Shown: positions 28,201 through 35,749 of the stretch, piece after piece
How positions within the stretch are numbered: position 1 is the stretch's first letter
Layout of the letters: each line of letters starts with the position of its first letter
Assembly (NCBI GenBank): GCA_900769975.1
Contig: CAAGIR010000093.1
Span: 1 to 58,012 of the forward strand
From: Spirochaetia bacterium
Lineage (GTDB): Bacteria > Spirochaetota > Spirochaetia > Treponematales > Treponemataceae
Reading direction: 5' to 3'
DNA length: 58,012 nucleotides
Translations under genes and position numbers: made by a program
Notes under the pieces: model-generated
Told to the model about the DNA's origin: nothing
The model's input: only the letters and a program-made list of their open reading frames with translations
Databases searched by the model: none

Positions 28201-29088
28201 AAAAACAGTGCCATTAAATTTTACGAAACGGCAAAGAGATTTTCACTTGAAGATGCTTCCATTAAAACTCCAGCAGAACCAGAAAAACAATTTGCCTTGT
28301 TTAAAAACAGCATAAAGCAGCTTGTAGAACTTCACAACGCTCAGCCGCTGCCATCGCCTGAAAATTTACAGAAAACTCTGGAAAAAACTGCAGGTTCTAC
28401 AGCAGAAATAAATGACTTTATAAAACTTTTAATGCAGTCAAATGAAAAACTTGAATATATCCTTGTGGCAAATGCAGTTTGCGCAGAATATTCACAAAAC
28501 ACACTTGCAGATAAATGGAATCTTGCACGTAAACTTAATTCTTATATGAAAAAAGATTTAACTTACGACTTCAAGAAAGCATTTAAACTTATTCCGCTTG
28601 CCGATTCATCAAAACTGCCAAAAGATGAGAAAAAAGTCGCATGTAAAATTGTAGATTTCCTTGTTCGAGGTCGTTTTGCAAAGAATTTAAGCGGAGCAAA
28701 TTATTTTGACAACACTTTGTGGTTTAACAAAGAATTACTCGAAGAGAATTTAAATCTTGTTTTTGTTTTCATGCTGCTTAATTCCCAGAAATCAAAAATT
28801 CCAGCAGTTTTTGACTTGTACAAAACTGTTTGTGAAGCAAAAGACAAAGCCGAATACAAAGCAGAACTTTTTGTGAAACAATTTGAACCTCTCAAAAAAG
28901 CCGAAAAATCTGCAAAACAAAAAGGAAAACCAAACACCACAAAAATTGCAAACGGTGCAAAAGCGTCAAAAGTTGTAAAAACAGCAAAATTTTCAAAAGA
29001 AACAAAAACACCTGATGCAAAAAAACAACAACAAAAGAAAAATCTGAAACAAAAAAAGGCAGATTCAAAAAAGAAACAAAAAAAATAG
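25264..29088 (+). CDS. Very large GH13 alpha-amylase-family protein with lysine-rich tail
   Basis: This is a 1274-residue protein. Residues 1-300 form a domain I do not recognise; about 300-750 is a GH13 barrel with region I DMVPNHTG (from 408), region II IIRFDAAMVL (nucleophile D528), region III LLAEAFW (acid/base E593) and region IV FMNNPDEE (D654). The usual His before the region IV Asp is Pro653. A Ser/Asn/Asp/Thr-rich linker (about 915-965) and a helical domain follow, then about 70 residues dominated by Lys and Ala. No signal peptide is seen, so it acts inside the cell. Cotranscribed with malQ (GAGG ribosome site), it should act on storage or imported alpha-glucan; exact specificity is unknown. 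Confidence 0.85.
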   Translation: MQISYNEFHISKKVRTLCNFNKGLFASSGNVVFANMKNVRDFQLLFNDYIEQTTGDKNKKVSAGQLNAMGLIDEILHYVCFVYRRDKVNDFSKELLAKLDNEYGVQKIDSLLLDFMNEFPPVEVYQEKCTAQEYLSRNAVDSGTMTERSNREQTLEELILLHLANENPAFKPFALLFDDSVLQENNELYSKTWAFIQKYAKTKPVFGPFNHDLITMMREPVTFSPESLKGQLEYIQKYWDKLLGEWLKRILSGMDAITEEEKAMWHGFGGGDLPDMVPYSFENLMNEYERFSPDSEWMPNVILMAKTVLVWLDQLTKQYGYPITKLDQIPDAELDKLRDEGFTGLWLIGLWERSKASKRIKQICGNPEAAASAYSLYDYNIAANIGGWDALANLRQRLWQRGIRLASDMVPNHTGMDSDWVMNHPDRFIQRRDNPFPQYTYSGENLSHDSRTSVYLEDHYYSKDDCAVVFKRVDNQTGDVRYIYHGNDGTGLPWNDTAQIDFLNPEAREAVMQEILHVARNFPIIRFDAAMVLAKKSIRRLWYPEPGHGGDIATRSETGLSTQQFNDAIPNEFWREVVDRVAKECPDTLLLAEAFWMMEGYFVRTLGMHRVYNSAFMNMLKKEENQKYRDTIKNTINFDPQILKRYVNFMNNPDEETAIAQFGDSDKYFGVCTLMVTMPGLPMFGHGQIEGFTEKYGMEYTKAYKDEKPSQYLVDRHWHDIFPLMKKRYLFSGVENFLLYDLWENGHVNENVFAYSNGAGSERTVVFYNNKYDRACGWIKQSDPYAIKTGNGDEIKLVTKSLSEGLGLSADDDRYCIFQEHRSRLWFIRKNSEICEKGMFVMLNGFEYQVLLNIQEVKDEADGRYRILCETLAGKGCEDIESAWQEIIYKDLYKDLEVFADEAIIPIVKEFDESSAISKTDEKGDALSKTPCKDSAGETKDDGNASNSTNDTNNSTDATSSLSASKISWTKINKIITNAKNSAIKFYETAKRFSLEDASIKTPAEPEKQFALFKNSIKQLVELHNAQPLPSPENLQKTLEKTAGSTAEINDFIKLLMQSNEKLEYILVANAVCAEYSQNTLADKWNLARKLNSYMKKDLTYDFKKAFKLIPLADSSKLPKDEKKVACKIVDFLVRGRFAKNLSGANYFDNTLWFNKELLEENLNLVFVFMLLNSQKSKIPAVFDLYKTVCEAKDKAEYKAELFVKQFEPLKKAEKSAKQKGKPNTTKIANGAKASKVVKTAKFSKETKTPDAKKQQQKKNLKQKKADSKKKQKK

Positions 29089-29147
29089 ATGGTAAAAAGA
29101 TGCGTCTGAGCCGTTTTTGACTCAGACCATCTAAAACCATCTTTTTT
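29087..29147 (+). terminator. Nested-hairpin terminator of the malQ operon
   Basis: An outer stem AGATGGT/ACCATCT (29087-29093 with 29136-29142) encloses an inner stem GTCTGAG/CTCAGAC, and the outer arm is followed directly by a T-run. The inner stem can also extend to GATG/CATC with one bulge, so two alternative folds exist. The remaining sequence to 29278 is G-poor and holds no gene. Confidence 0.75.
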
Positions 29148-29278
29148 CATTAAACTAAAACCATCTAATTCATTAAAAATAGTCTAGACAAATCAAAATC
29201 ACCTTAAATAAATCCAAACCACTCTAACCCTATTCAAATCTTTCTAAATCCACCTAATTCCATAACAGGTTTCATAAA

Positions 29279-30589
29279 TTATTTTAAAGAAGAAATCAAA
29301 TCTTTTAATTCCTGCACAGAATTAATTACTTTTTTATCAAGATGAACAGGATGTTTTGTTTTCTTTATTTTTTCGGGCATAACAGGAATTTCACCCAAAA
29401 CATGCTGACAATAATCACTCGAAATAGACGGATGAATTAAAGCCGTCAGCACGACAGCCGATTCACCATCATTGACAATATCTTCGCTACGTTCTTTTAT
29501 AGCCGCATACGCTCTGGAAGTCTGTGCATCAGCATAAACGCCATATTTCATATACAGTTCTTTTGTAGCTTTTTCCTGCTGAGCCACAGAAATGTTTGCA
29601 GGAAACACAAAACTCCTCATCATCATCTTGTAACTGCCAAAAAAATCTTCAAGCCGTTCAAGATTTGCAGGAACAGCGGGATTTGAATTACCACGAGAAG
29701 CAAAATCTACCATAGAATCCAGAATAACAGGATTACCTCTGCTGTCAACAGTCAAAGACGGAGTTGAAGGAATAATAAATCCGCTCACAGGCAAAGCAAA
29801 ACGCCAGCTGTAAAGGCCGGCCATCAAAAGACCGTAAGTTCCAGAATCAACAGCATAATAAATATCAGAATTAGTCTTATTTTTAATCTGTGCAAAAGAA
29901 TAAGGAAAAGTAAAAATCTGCCCCAAAAGCCGACACACATTAGTTGTATTTGCCACAGAAAGATTAAAACGTGTCACAAAATCCTTATCAGCAAACACTT
30001 GCGAAAGAACCGCTTTTATTTGAATTTCGGAACCTTCCATTTCTACAGGATAAATATTGCCGCCATTCCAAAACAAATCAGCATCTTCAAGACCACGCAC
30101 CGTTCCTTTTTCATAAACACAAACCGCTTTTATATGCTTTTTTCCACGAAGTGCATTTGCAAGCGTAGTCCCCAAAAAACCATGCGTAAAATCCAGAAGA
30201 ATTACATTACCGCCTTTCAACTGCAACGTTGTTTCCAGAAAAGAAATCAGATAAGAAACACCAAAATCACGATGATAACCGGTATAACCTTCAGAAAGTT
30301 CCATAAAAAACAGATTATCATCAAGCTGCGAAACTTTAGGGCTAAAACTGAATGCATCAGTGGCAATCTTTTCACAAATAATAGGAGAAAATTCATCTTT
30401 TATTAAAGCAGAAGTTAAAGAACCAGCAATAGACGTAAACGAAGTATTTTCGTCAATATAATAAATCCAGCGGCGCATGTCTTCTATAGAAGAAGGAACA
30501 AAAACCCCGCCATCACCAGGATAACACTCTTTAACCGCTTCAGAAAAACTGACTAAAAGCTGCTTATTTCTTGTACTTGTAAATGTCAT
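29279..30589 (-). CDS. Threonine-synthase-like protein lacking the PLP lysine
   Basis: The fold is that of threonine synthase: YPGDGGVFVPSS at the start, FMELSEGYTGYHRDFGVSYL at the cofactor site, NTTNVCRLLGQIF, VDSGTYGLLMAGLYSWRFAL and GFIIPSTPSLTV, in the normal family order over 436 residues. The cofactor motif of active enzymes reads FKDFG; here it is HRDFG, with Arg107 where the Schiff-base lysine should be. PLP catalysis is therefore unlikely, and a regulatory or structural role is possible. It has a TGG-TATAAA extended -10 only 8 bases before the ATG and no Shine-Dalgarno. No other threonine pathway gene is in the window. Confidence 0.8.
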   Translation of the reverse strand: MTFTSTRNKQLLVSFSEAVKECYPGDGGVFVPSSIEDMRRWIYYIDENTSFTSIAGSLTSALIKDEFSPIICEKIATDAFSFSPKVSQLDDNLFFMELSEGYTGYHRDFGVSYLISFLETTLQLKGGNVILLDFTHGFLGTTLANALRGKKHIKAVCVYEKGTVRGLEDADLFWNGGNIYPVEMEGSEIQIKAVLSQVFADKDFVTRFNLSVANTTNVCRLLGQIFTFPYSFAQIKNKTNSDIYYAVDSGTYGLLMAGLYSWRFALPVSGFIIPSTPSLTVDSRGNPVILDSMVDFASRGNSNPAVPANLERLEDFFGSYKMMMRSFVFPANISVAQQEKATKELYMKYGVYADAQTSRAYAAIKERSEDIVNDGESAVVLTALIHPSISSDYCQHVLGEIPVMPEKIKKTKHPVHLDKKVINSVQELKDLISSLK

Positions 30590-30683
30590 TCTGTAAATTT
30601 ATACCAAATCAAAAAAAAAGAAAACACAAAAACCTAAAAAACCATAAAAATATCGGAAAATTTAACTTTAAAATACAAAAAAA

Positions 30684-31154
30684 TTAATCTTCAATGCCAG
30701 GAATATATTTTTTCAACTTTTTCAAAAAATCTTCGCCCCGAACCCCCTCTTTCAAACAGGCAAACATACAATTGTCACCAGCGACAGTCCCCAAAACCTC
30801 ATCAAAATTCAGATTATCAATCGCATTGCACACCGTATTTGCATGACCTGGAAACGTTTTTATCACAACAATATTGTCACTATAATCAATGCTTATATAA
30901 CCGCGCAAAAAATCCTGCACATAAATCGCTTCAGTCTCCGCATTTTCACCTTCGCCAGGCAAAGCATACATATATCCGTTTTGACCGTCAGGAATTTTCC
31001 CCACCTTCAGCAGCTTCAAATCACGACTTAAAGTAGCCTGAGTCACCTCAAAACCTTCCGCCAAAAGCAAAGAAAGCAAATCATCCTGACTTTCAATAAT
31101 GTTATTTTTAATTAAAGACTTAATCGCTTTTAATCTTGACTGACGTTCTTTCAT
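30684..31154 (-). CDS. argR: Arginine repressor ArgR/AhrC
   Basis: ArgR is a hexameric repressor that uses arginine as corepressor. The 156-residue protein has the N-terminal winged helix (RQSRLKAIKSLIKNNIIESQ, then FEVTQATLSRDLKLLKVGKI) and the C-terminal arginine-binding domain (FPGHANTVCNAID, GTVAGDNCMFACLKE). The usual arginine-contacting Asp-Asp pair of GTIAGDDT reads Asp127-Asn128 here, which may alter ligand binding. ATG at 31154 with AAGG fits the family start; an upstream in-frame extension of 25 residues runs through the operator and is rejected. A perfect ARG box lies just upstream, so the gene is probably autoregulated. Confidence 0.93.
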   Translation of the reverse strand: MKERQSRLKAIKSLIKNNIIESQDDLLSLLLAEGFEVTQATLSRDLKLLKVGKIPDGQNGYMYALPGEGENAETEAIYVQDFLRGYISIDYSDNIVVIKTFPGHANTVCNAIDNLNFDEVLGTVAGDNCMFACLKEGVRGEDFLKKLKKYIPGIED

Positions 31155-31165
31155 AATTACCTTAA

Positions 31166-31183
31166 TTTGTATAAATATACATA
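31166..31183. promoter_or_regulatory. ARG box (ArgR operator) upstream of argR
   Basis: TTTGTATAAATATACATA fits the 18-base ArgR consensus TNTGNATWWWWATNCANA at every fixed position when read on the minus strand. It ends 12 bases before the argR ATG, so bound ArgR would block its own transcription. A second, imperfect half-site lies next to it at about 31184-31196. Confidence 0.75.
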
Positions 31184-31243
31184 AAATATACAACTTTTTT
31201 GCATAAAAGACAACATTTTTTTTATTCACAGGCCGGCTTTACG

Positions 31244-31329
31244 CAGTCAGTCGCCTTTCACAGCTCGCCTACTTCGGCTCGGTCGCAAGCGACTCGGCCT
31301 GCGGCCGCCTGTTCAACGCTCGGGGCCAG
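31244..31329 (+). repeat. GC-rich hairpin-string element, copy B
   Basis: An 86-base island with the flank CAGTCAGTCGCCTTTCACAG, then GCC-TACTTC-GGC, GTCGC-AA-GCGAC and GGCC-TGC-GGCC hairpins joined by CTC spacers, then the CGCCTGTTCAA flank. It lies between the divergent argR and ABC exporter genes. The flanks match copies A and C, while the third stem differs from both. Confidence 0.88.
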
Positions 31330-31415
31330 ATTACACAACACCAAAGCATTACCTACAAAAATAAAACAAGGTCTGTCCCTACGCAACTGCGCTAAAACTC
31401 GCCGCACCAAATCTA

Positions 31416-31449
31416 TTGCATTTTTTTCCCTTATTTTTTAAGATAAACT
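31416..31449 (+). promoter_or_regulatory. Putative promoter of the ABC exporter
   Basis: TTGCAT (31416-31421), 17 bases, TAAGAT (31439-31444), then five bases to the ATG at 31450. The hexamers are only fair matches. No Shine-Dalgarno is present, so the mRNA may be leaderless. Confidence 0.4.
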
Positions 31450-33186
31450 ATGAACTATTTTGAAAATCCCATAAAAATCTTTTTCTGCTATTACAAACCT
31501 CACCTCAAACTTTTTATAGCCGATATGTTTTGTGCATTTTTAATCGCTGCCATAGACGTAGCATTTCCTATGTTTACACGTTATGCACTGGATGAACTTA
31601 TTCCAAACAGAAATATAAAACTTTTTATTATCCTTACAGCAATACTGCTCGGCGGATATTTTATACGGTGGCTTTGCAACTGGTTTGTCGACTACTGGGG
31701 ACACATTTTTGGAAATCGTGTAGAACAGGATATGCGTCGTGACATTTTTTCACATCTACAGGCGCTTCCTTTCAGTTATTTTGATTCAAACAGAACAGGA
31801 AAAATTATGGCACGTGCCACAACAGATCTTTTTGAAATAACAGAGCTGGCACACCATGGTCCAGAAGATTTTTCCATAGCAGTTTTGACCATACTCGGCT
31901 CATTTGCACTGTTATTAAAAATCCGCTGGGAACTGGCAGTCCTCGTAATTATTTCCATGCCCGTAATTATATTTATTGTAGTTTTTTCCAGACAAAATTT
32001 GTCTAAAACATCAAAAAAAGTAAAGGAAACAACTGCCGAAATAAACGCAAACCTGGAATCAAGCATTTCCGGCATACGTGTAACAAAAGGCTTTGTAAAC
32101 GAATCCTTCGAAATCAAAAATTTTGAAAGTTCAAATCTCGCTTACGGCAAGGCAAAACGTGTAAGATATAAATACATGGCATTTCTTCATTCAAATATAG
32201 AATTGTGCAACAATCTTTTGAGCCTGATTGTTCTTGCAGCAGGCGGATTTTTTATCATGAAAGGAAAAATGTCCATTTCAGATTTAGTTGCAGCAAATCT
32301 TTTTATAGCAAGTTTTACTATACCCATCAGAAAATTAAGTAACTTTGTTGAACAGTTTTCTACAGGAATGGCAGGATTTTCACGCTTTCTGGAACTCATG
32401 AAAACACAAACAGAAACACCAGATTCACCCGACGCAGTAGAAATTCTTGCTTCCAGAGGAAACATAACTTTTGAAAACGTAAATTTTTCTTATGGCAATA
32501 ACATTCCTGTTTTACAGGATATAAGTTTTACAGTAAAATCCGGGGAAAAATTTGCACTTGTAGGAGCAAGCGGAGGCGGAAAATCCACAATCTGTAACCT
32601 TATTCCAAGATTTTATGAACTTACAGGCGGAAAAATTCTCATTGACGGAATAGACATCACAAAAATAAAACGAAGTTCTTTAAGAACGCAAATAGGCATA
32701 GTTCAACAGGATGTATTTTTGTTTGCAGGAACAGTAAAAGAAAACATTGCTTACGGAAAGCCAGGTGCCACCGAGGTGGAAATTGAAAACGCAGCAAAAC
32801 GTGCAGAAATTCACGATGATATTATGAAAATGCCAGATGGTTATGATACAATCGTTGGTGAACGCGGCATTAAATTAAGCGGTGGTCAAAAGCAAAGAAT
32901 TTCTATTGCACGCTGCTTTTTAAAAAATCCTCCGATATTAATTTTGGACGAAGCGACTTCTGCACTGGATACGGCAACAGAAATAAAAATACAACATTCC
33001 TTTGATGAACTTTCAAAAGGCAGGACTACAGTTGTCATTGCTCACAGACTTTCTACCGTAAAAAATGCCGACAGCATAGCAGTAATAAGCAACAAAAGCA
33101 TCAGCGAAAAAGGAACTCACGAAGAATTAATACAAACACAAGGCGAATATTACAAATTATGTCAGGCACAAAACGGTATTTTGTAA
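31450..33186 (+). CDS. ABC exporter, fused permease and ATPase (MsbA/MdlB type)
   Basis: This is a 578-residue half-transporter: six membrane helices (first at about 20-40 in LFIADMFCAFLIAAIDVAFP), then the ATPase with Walker A GASGGGKST (about 377), Q-loop VQQDVFLF, signature LSGGQKQR, Walker B ILILDEATSALD and the switch histidine in VIAHRLSTV. Such proteins act as homodimers or pairs that export lipids, drugs or peptides; the substrate cannot be read. It stands alone between element B and a bidirectional terminator, with no partner half-transporter next to it, so a homodimer is likely. Confidence 0.92.
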   Translation: MNYFENPIKIFFCYYKPHLKLFIADMFCAFLIAAIDVAFPMFTRYALDELIPNRNIKLFIILTAILLGGYFIRWLCNWFVDYWGHIFGNRVEQDMRRDIFSHLQALPFSYFDSNRTGKIMARATTDLFEITELAHHGPEDFSIAVLTILGSFALLLKIRWELAVLVIISMPVIIFIVVFSRQNLSKTSKKVKETTAEINANLESSISGIRVTKGFVNESFEIKNFESSNLAYGKAKRVRYKYMAFLHSNIELCNNLLSLIVLAAGGFFIMKGKMSISDLVAANLFIASFTIPIRKLSNFVEQFSTGMAGFSRFLELMKTQTETPDSPDAVEILASRGNITFENVNFSYGNNIPVLQDISFTVKSGEKFALVGASGGGKSTICNLIPRFYELTGGKILIDGIDITKIKRSSLRTQIGIVQQDVFLFAGTVKENIAYGKPGATEVEIENAAKRAEIHDDIMKMPDGYDTIVGERGIKLSGGQKQRISIARCFLKNPPILILDEATSALDTATEIKIQHSFDELSKGRTTVVIAHRLSTVKNADSIAVISNKSISEKGTHEELIQTQGEYYKLCQAQNGIL

Positions 33187-33220
33187 TTTTTACCGACTTG
33201 AACTGACCAAATCAAAAAAA

Positions 33221-33270
33221 AACTGCACTTCACCGTTACAAAAAGACAGCAAAGTGCAGTTTTTTTTTTA
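33221..33270. terminator. Bidirectional terminator between the ABC exporter and pgi
   Basis: The arms AACTGCACTT (33221-33230) and AAGTGCAGTT (33252-33261) form a ten-base hairpin with an A-run before it and a T-run after it. It can therefore end both converging transcripts. Confidence 0.85.
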
Positions 33271-33282
33271 ATTTTATTATTT

Positions 33283-34866
33283 TTATTTTATAAGCAAAGC
33301 TGCATAAGCTTTTAAAGCACCTTCCATTTTTCCAGAAAGAACAGTTTTTGCCAGAACTTTTCCAAGCTGAACACCTTCCTGGTCAAAACTGTTTACGTTC
33401 CAAACAAATCCCTGGAACATAACTTTATTTTCAAAGTGTGCAAGCAAAGCACCAAGCGATTTTGGATTTAAATCATCACCATAAATCAAGCTGGAAGGAC
33501 GTTCACCTGCAAAAGTTTTGTTTGGATTATCATCTTTTTTACCGCATGCAAAAGCAACAATCTGAGCCGTAACGTTTGCACAAAGTTTTACCTGACTTGT
33601 AGAGTTTTCAATTACAACATCATCGCCAGTCTGATTTTCCTTAAATGCAATAAACTGTAAAGGCACAATGTCTGTTCCCTGATGCAAAAGCTGATAGAAA
33701 GAATGTTGACCGTTTGTTCCAGGTTCACCAAAAATTACAGGACCTGTAACATAATTAATTTTTTCGCCGAAACGGTTTACAGATTTTCCGTTACTTTCCA
33801 TATCAAGCTGCTGAAGGTGAGCTGGGAAACGTGACAGTGCCTGACTGTATGGTAAAATTGCAGTAGAAGGATATTCCTGAACATTTCTTTCGTAAATACC
33901 AATCAAAGCATCCATCAAAGCAGGATTTTTTGTAATGTCCTTGTTCAATGCAAGCTTGTCTTCTTCCGAAGCACCTTCCAGGAACTGTTTAAATACATCT
34001 GGTCCAAAAGCAAGGCTTAAAACAGCGCCACCCACTCCAGAAGTAGAAGAATAGCGTCCGCCAATGTAATCGTCCATATAGAAAGCAGCCATGTAATCTG
34101 GATTATGAGCTAGAGGAGAAGTTTCTGATGTAACTGCAATCATATGTTTAGAAGCATCGCAGCCTGCCTTTTTAATAAATTCCTTTACAAAAGATTCATT
34201 TGTCAAAGTTTCAAGTGTTGTTCCAGATTTTGAAACAAGAATAAAGATAGTTTTGGAAATATCAAGTTTTTTGCAAACTGCCGCAGCATCATCAGGGTCA
34301 ACATTTGAAATAAAATTTGCTTCCATTTTGAAAGTATTGTTCTTTTTTGCCCAGTTTTCCAAAGCAAGATACATTGCACGGGGACCTAAATCTGAACCTC
34401 CAATACCGATTTGACAAACTGTTGTGTATTTTTCGCCTTTTTCGTTTACGATTTTTCCAGAATGAACATCGTTTGCAAAATCACTTATGCGTTTTACTTC
34501 GTTCAGGTAAAATTCACGTTTGTTTACACCATCTGCCATAACATCTTTTCCCAGCTGACCACGTGTAAGCTGATGCAAAACCATGCGTTTTTCGCCAGTA
34601 TTTATGATTTCGCCGTTCAAAAGTTCCTGATATTTTTCTACAAGCTGCTGTTCGTCTGCAAGTTCTGCAAGAGTTTTTAAAATCTGTTCATTAACTTGTT
34701 TGGCAGCATAATTATATGTAAGTTTTCCACCCATTGGAATTGAATAATCTGCAATTCGTTTTGCAGCATTTGCGGAAGTTAATTCTTCTGCTACAGAAAC
34801 CATACCTTTAAGTGACATTAATTTTTTCCATGAAGAAAGTTTATCGGCATTTGACCATGTAACCAT
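33283..34866 (-). CDS. pgi: Glucose-6-phosphate isomerase
   Basis: Pgi interconverts glucose 6-phosphate and fructose 6-phosphate in glycolysis. The 527-residue protein contains TVCQIGIGGSDLGPRAMYLA, the phosphate-binding LVSKSGTTLETLTNE, the active-site signature DDYIGGRYSSTSGVGGA, FGEPGTNGQHSFYQLLHQGT and the C-terminal FDQEGVQLGKVLA. This is the long (bacterial and eukaryotic) PGI type with all signature segments present. GAGGTAAAA precedes the ATG. It has its own promoter and an ordinary leader of about 40-50 bases, unlike many neighbours. Confidence 0.97.
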   Translation of the reverse strand: MVTWSNADKLSSWKKLMSLKGMVSVAEELTSANAAKRIADYSIPMGGKLTYNYAAKQVNEQILKTLAELADEQQLVEKYQELLNGEIINTGEKRMVLHQLTRGQLGKDVMADGVNKREFYLNEVKRISDFANDVHSGKIVNEKGEKYTTVCQIGIGGSDLGPRAMYLALENWAKKNNTFKMEANFISNVDPDDAAAVCKKLDISKTIFILVSKSGTTLETLTNESFVKEFIKKAGCDASKHMIAVTSETSPLAHNPDYMAAFYMDDYIGGRYSSTSGVGGAVLSLAFGPDVFKQFLEGASEEDKLALNKDITKNPALMDALIGIYERNVQEYPSTAILPYSQALSRFPAHLQQLDMESNGKSVNRFGEKINYVTGPVIFGEPGTNGQHSFYQLLHQGTDIVPLQFIAFKENQTGDDVVIENSTSQVKLCANVTAQIVAFACGKKDDNPNKTFAGERPSSLIYGDDLNPKSLGALLAHFENKVMFQGFVWNVNSFDQEGVQLGKVLAKTVLSGKMEGALKAYAALLIK

Positions 34867-34915
34867 TTGTTTTACCTCAAAAATAGCAAATTTAAAGCTT
34901 TCACTTTAATCACAG

Positions 34916-34944
34916 ATTATAATAACTTTTACATTTTGATACAA
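34916..34944 (-). promoter_or_regulatory. Promoter of pgi
   Basis: On the minus strand TTGTAT (34939-34944), 17 bases, TATAAT (34916-34921), then about 49 bases to the ATG, including a GAGG ribosome site. Confidence 0.6.
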
Positions 34945-35040
34945 CAATAACACTACCCTTGCATTATAAAATTTTTTTTTATTACTGTTTATTTTACATA
35001 AAATTCTTTAAAATTTTTTAAGAAATTCGCATTCTTTTTC

Positions 35041-35069
35041 TTGACAAGTTGGCAAAGTGGAAATAAGAT
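35041..35069 (+). promoter_or_regulatory. Promoter of the EIIA(Ntr)-like gene
   Basis: A perfect TTGACA (35041-35046), a 17-base spacer and TAAGAT (35064-35069), followed by nine bases to the ATG at 35079. The leader would be only two or three bases long. Confidence 0.7.
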
Positions 35070-35078
35070 TAAGGTACT

Positions 35079-35525
35079 ATGGATTTGAGAACAGTATTAA
35101 CAACAGACACAGTAAACCTTCATTTGAAAGGAACTACAAAAGAAGAAATTGTAGACGAGATGCTTGACGTGCTTTATAAAGCTGGTAAAGTTACAGATAA
35201 AAATGCTGCACGCGAATGTGTTTTAGATCGCGAAAGAAAAATGTCTACAGGTATGAAACATGGAATAGCAATTCCTCATGGAAAAACTGATACAGTAAAA
35301 GATTTAGTTGCTTGTATTGGCATTTCTGATAATCCTGTTGATTTTGATTCTTTGGATCAAGAACCATGCCGTATATTTATTATGACTCTTTCTCCTGTAA
35401 ACAAAACAGGACCTCATTTACAATTTCTTGCAGAAGTGAGCTTACTTTTCAAAAGCCCTGAAAAACGACAGGAAATTCTAAATACTCAGGATAAAGCAGA
35501 AGTTATTAGAATTCTTACTGAATAG
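35079..35525 (+). CDS. ptsN: PTS EIIA domain protein, EIIA(Ntr)/PtsN type
   Basis: This is a single EIIA domain of the fructose/mannitol superfamily, 148 residues. The phosphorylated histidine is H67 in HGIAIPHGKTD, followed by DLVACIGISDNPVDFDSLD and the FIMTLSPVNKTGPHLQFLAE segment. PtsN-type proteins take phosphate through the nitrogen PTS and regulate rather than transport sugar; spirochetes often have an incomplete PTS with HPr, HPr kinase and PtsN-like proteins. No rpoN, npr or permease domain is nearby, so the partner and target are open. It stands alone with a strong promoter. A fructose EIIA detached from its permease is the alternative. Confidence 0.88.
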   Translation: MDLRTVLTTDTVNLHLKGTTKEEIVDEMLDVLYKAGKVTDKNAARECVLDRERKMSTGMKHGIAIPHGKTDTVKDLVACIGISDNPVDFDSLDQEPCRIFIMTLSPVNKTGPHLQFLAEVSLLFKSPEKRQEILNTQDKAEVIRILTE

Positions 35526-35749
35526 TTTTGTTTATTTAATTTTTTGGTTTTCTCCAAATTAAAAGGAGTTATCTAAAAAATCAGTTATTCTATGCAAGGC
35601 AATTTTTTTATATTTTAGCTTTCTGTTATGATTACAGATTGCTAAAACTTAATATGAATTTTTGCCTTGTAAAGTAATTTACTGAGATTTTTTTTAAGAT
35701 AACTTCTTTATTCTTTATTAAACACTTTTTTTTATTTTTAAGTGTGAAC

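Noticed and set aside
28701..29150. 149-codon minus-strand open frame opposite the GH13 tail
   Set aside because: It is the shadow of the Lys-rich tail (AAA codons read as TTT), hence a Phe-rich pseudo-protein.
31155..31229. N-terminal extension of ArgR
   Set aside because: It would translate the ARG box; the family starts at the ATG at 31154.
31199..31441. Plus-strand open frame of 80 codons over element B
   Set aside because: It runs through the repeat and the ABC exporter promoter, with a composition unlike the genes around it.
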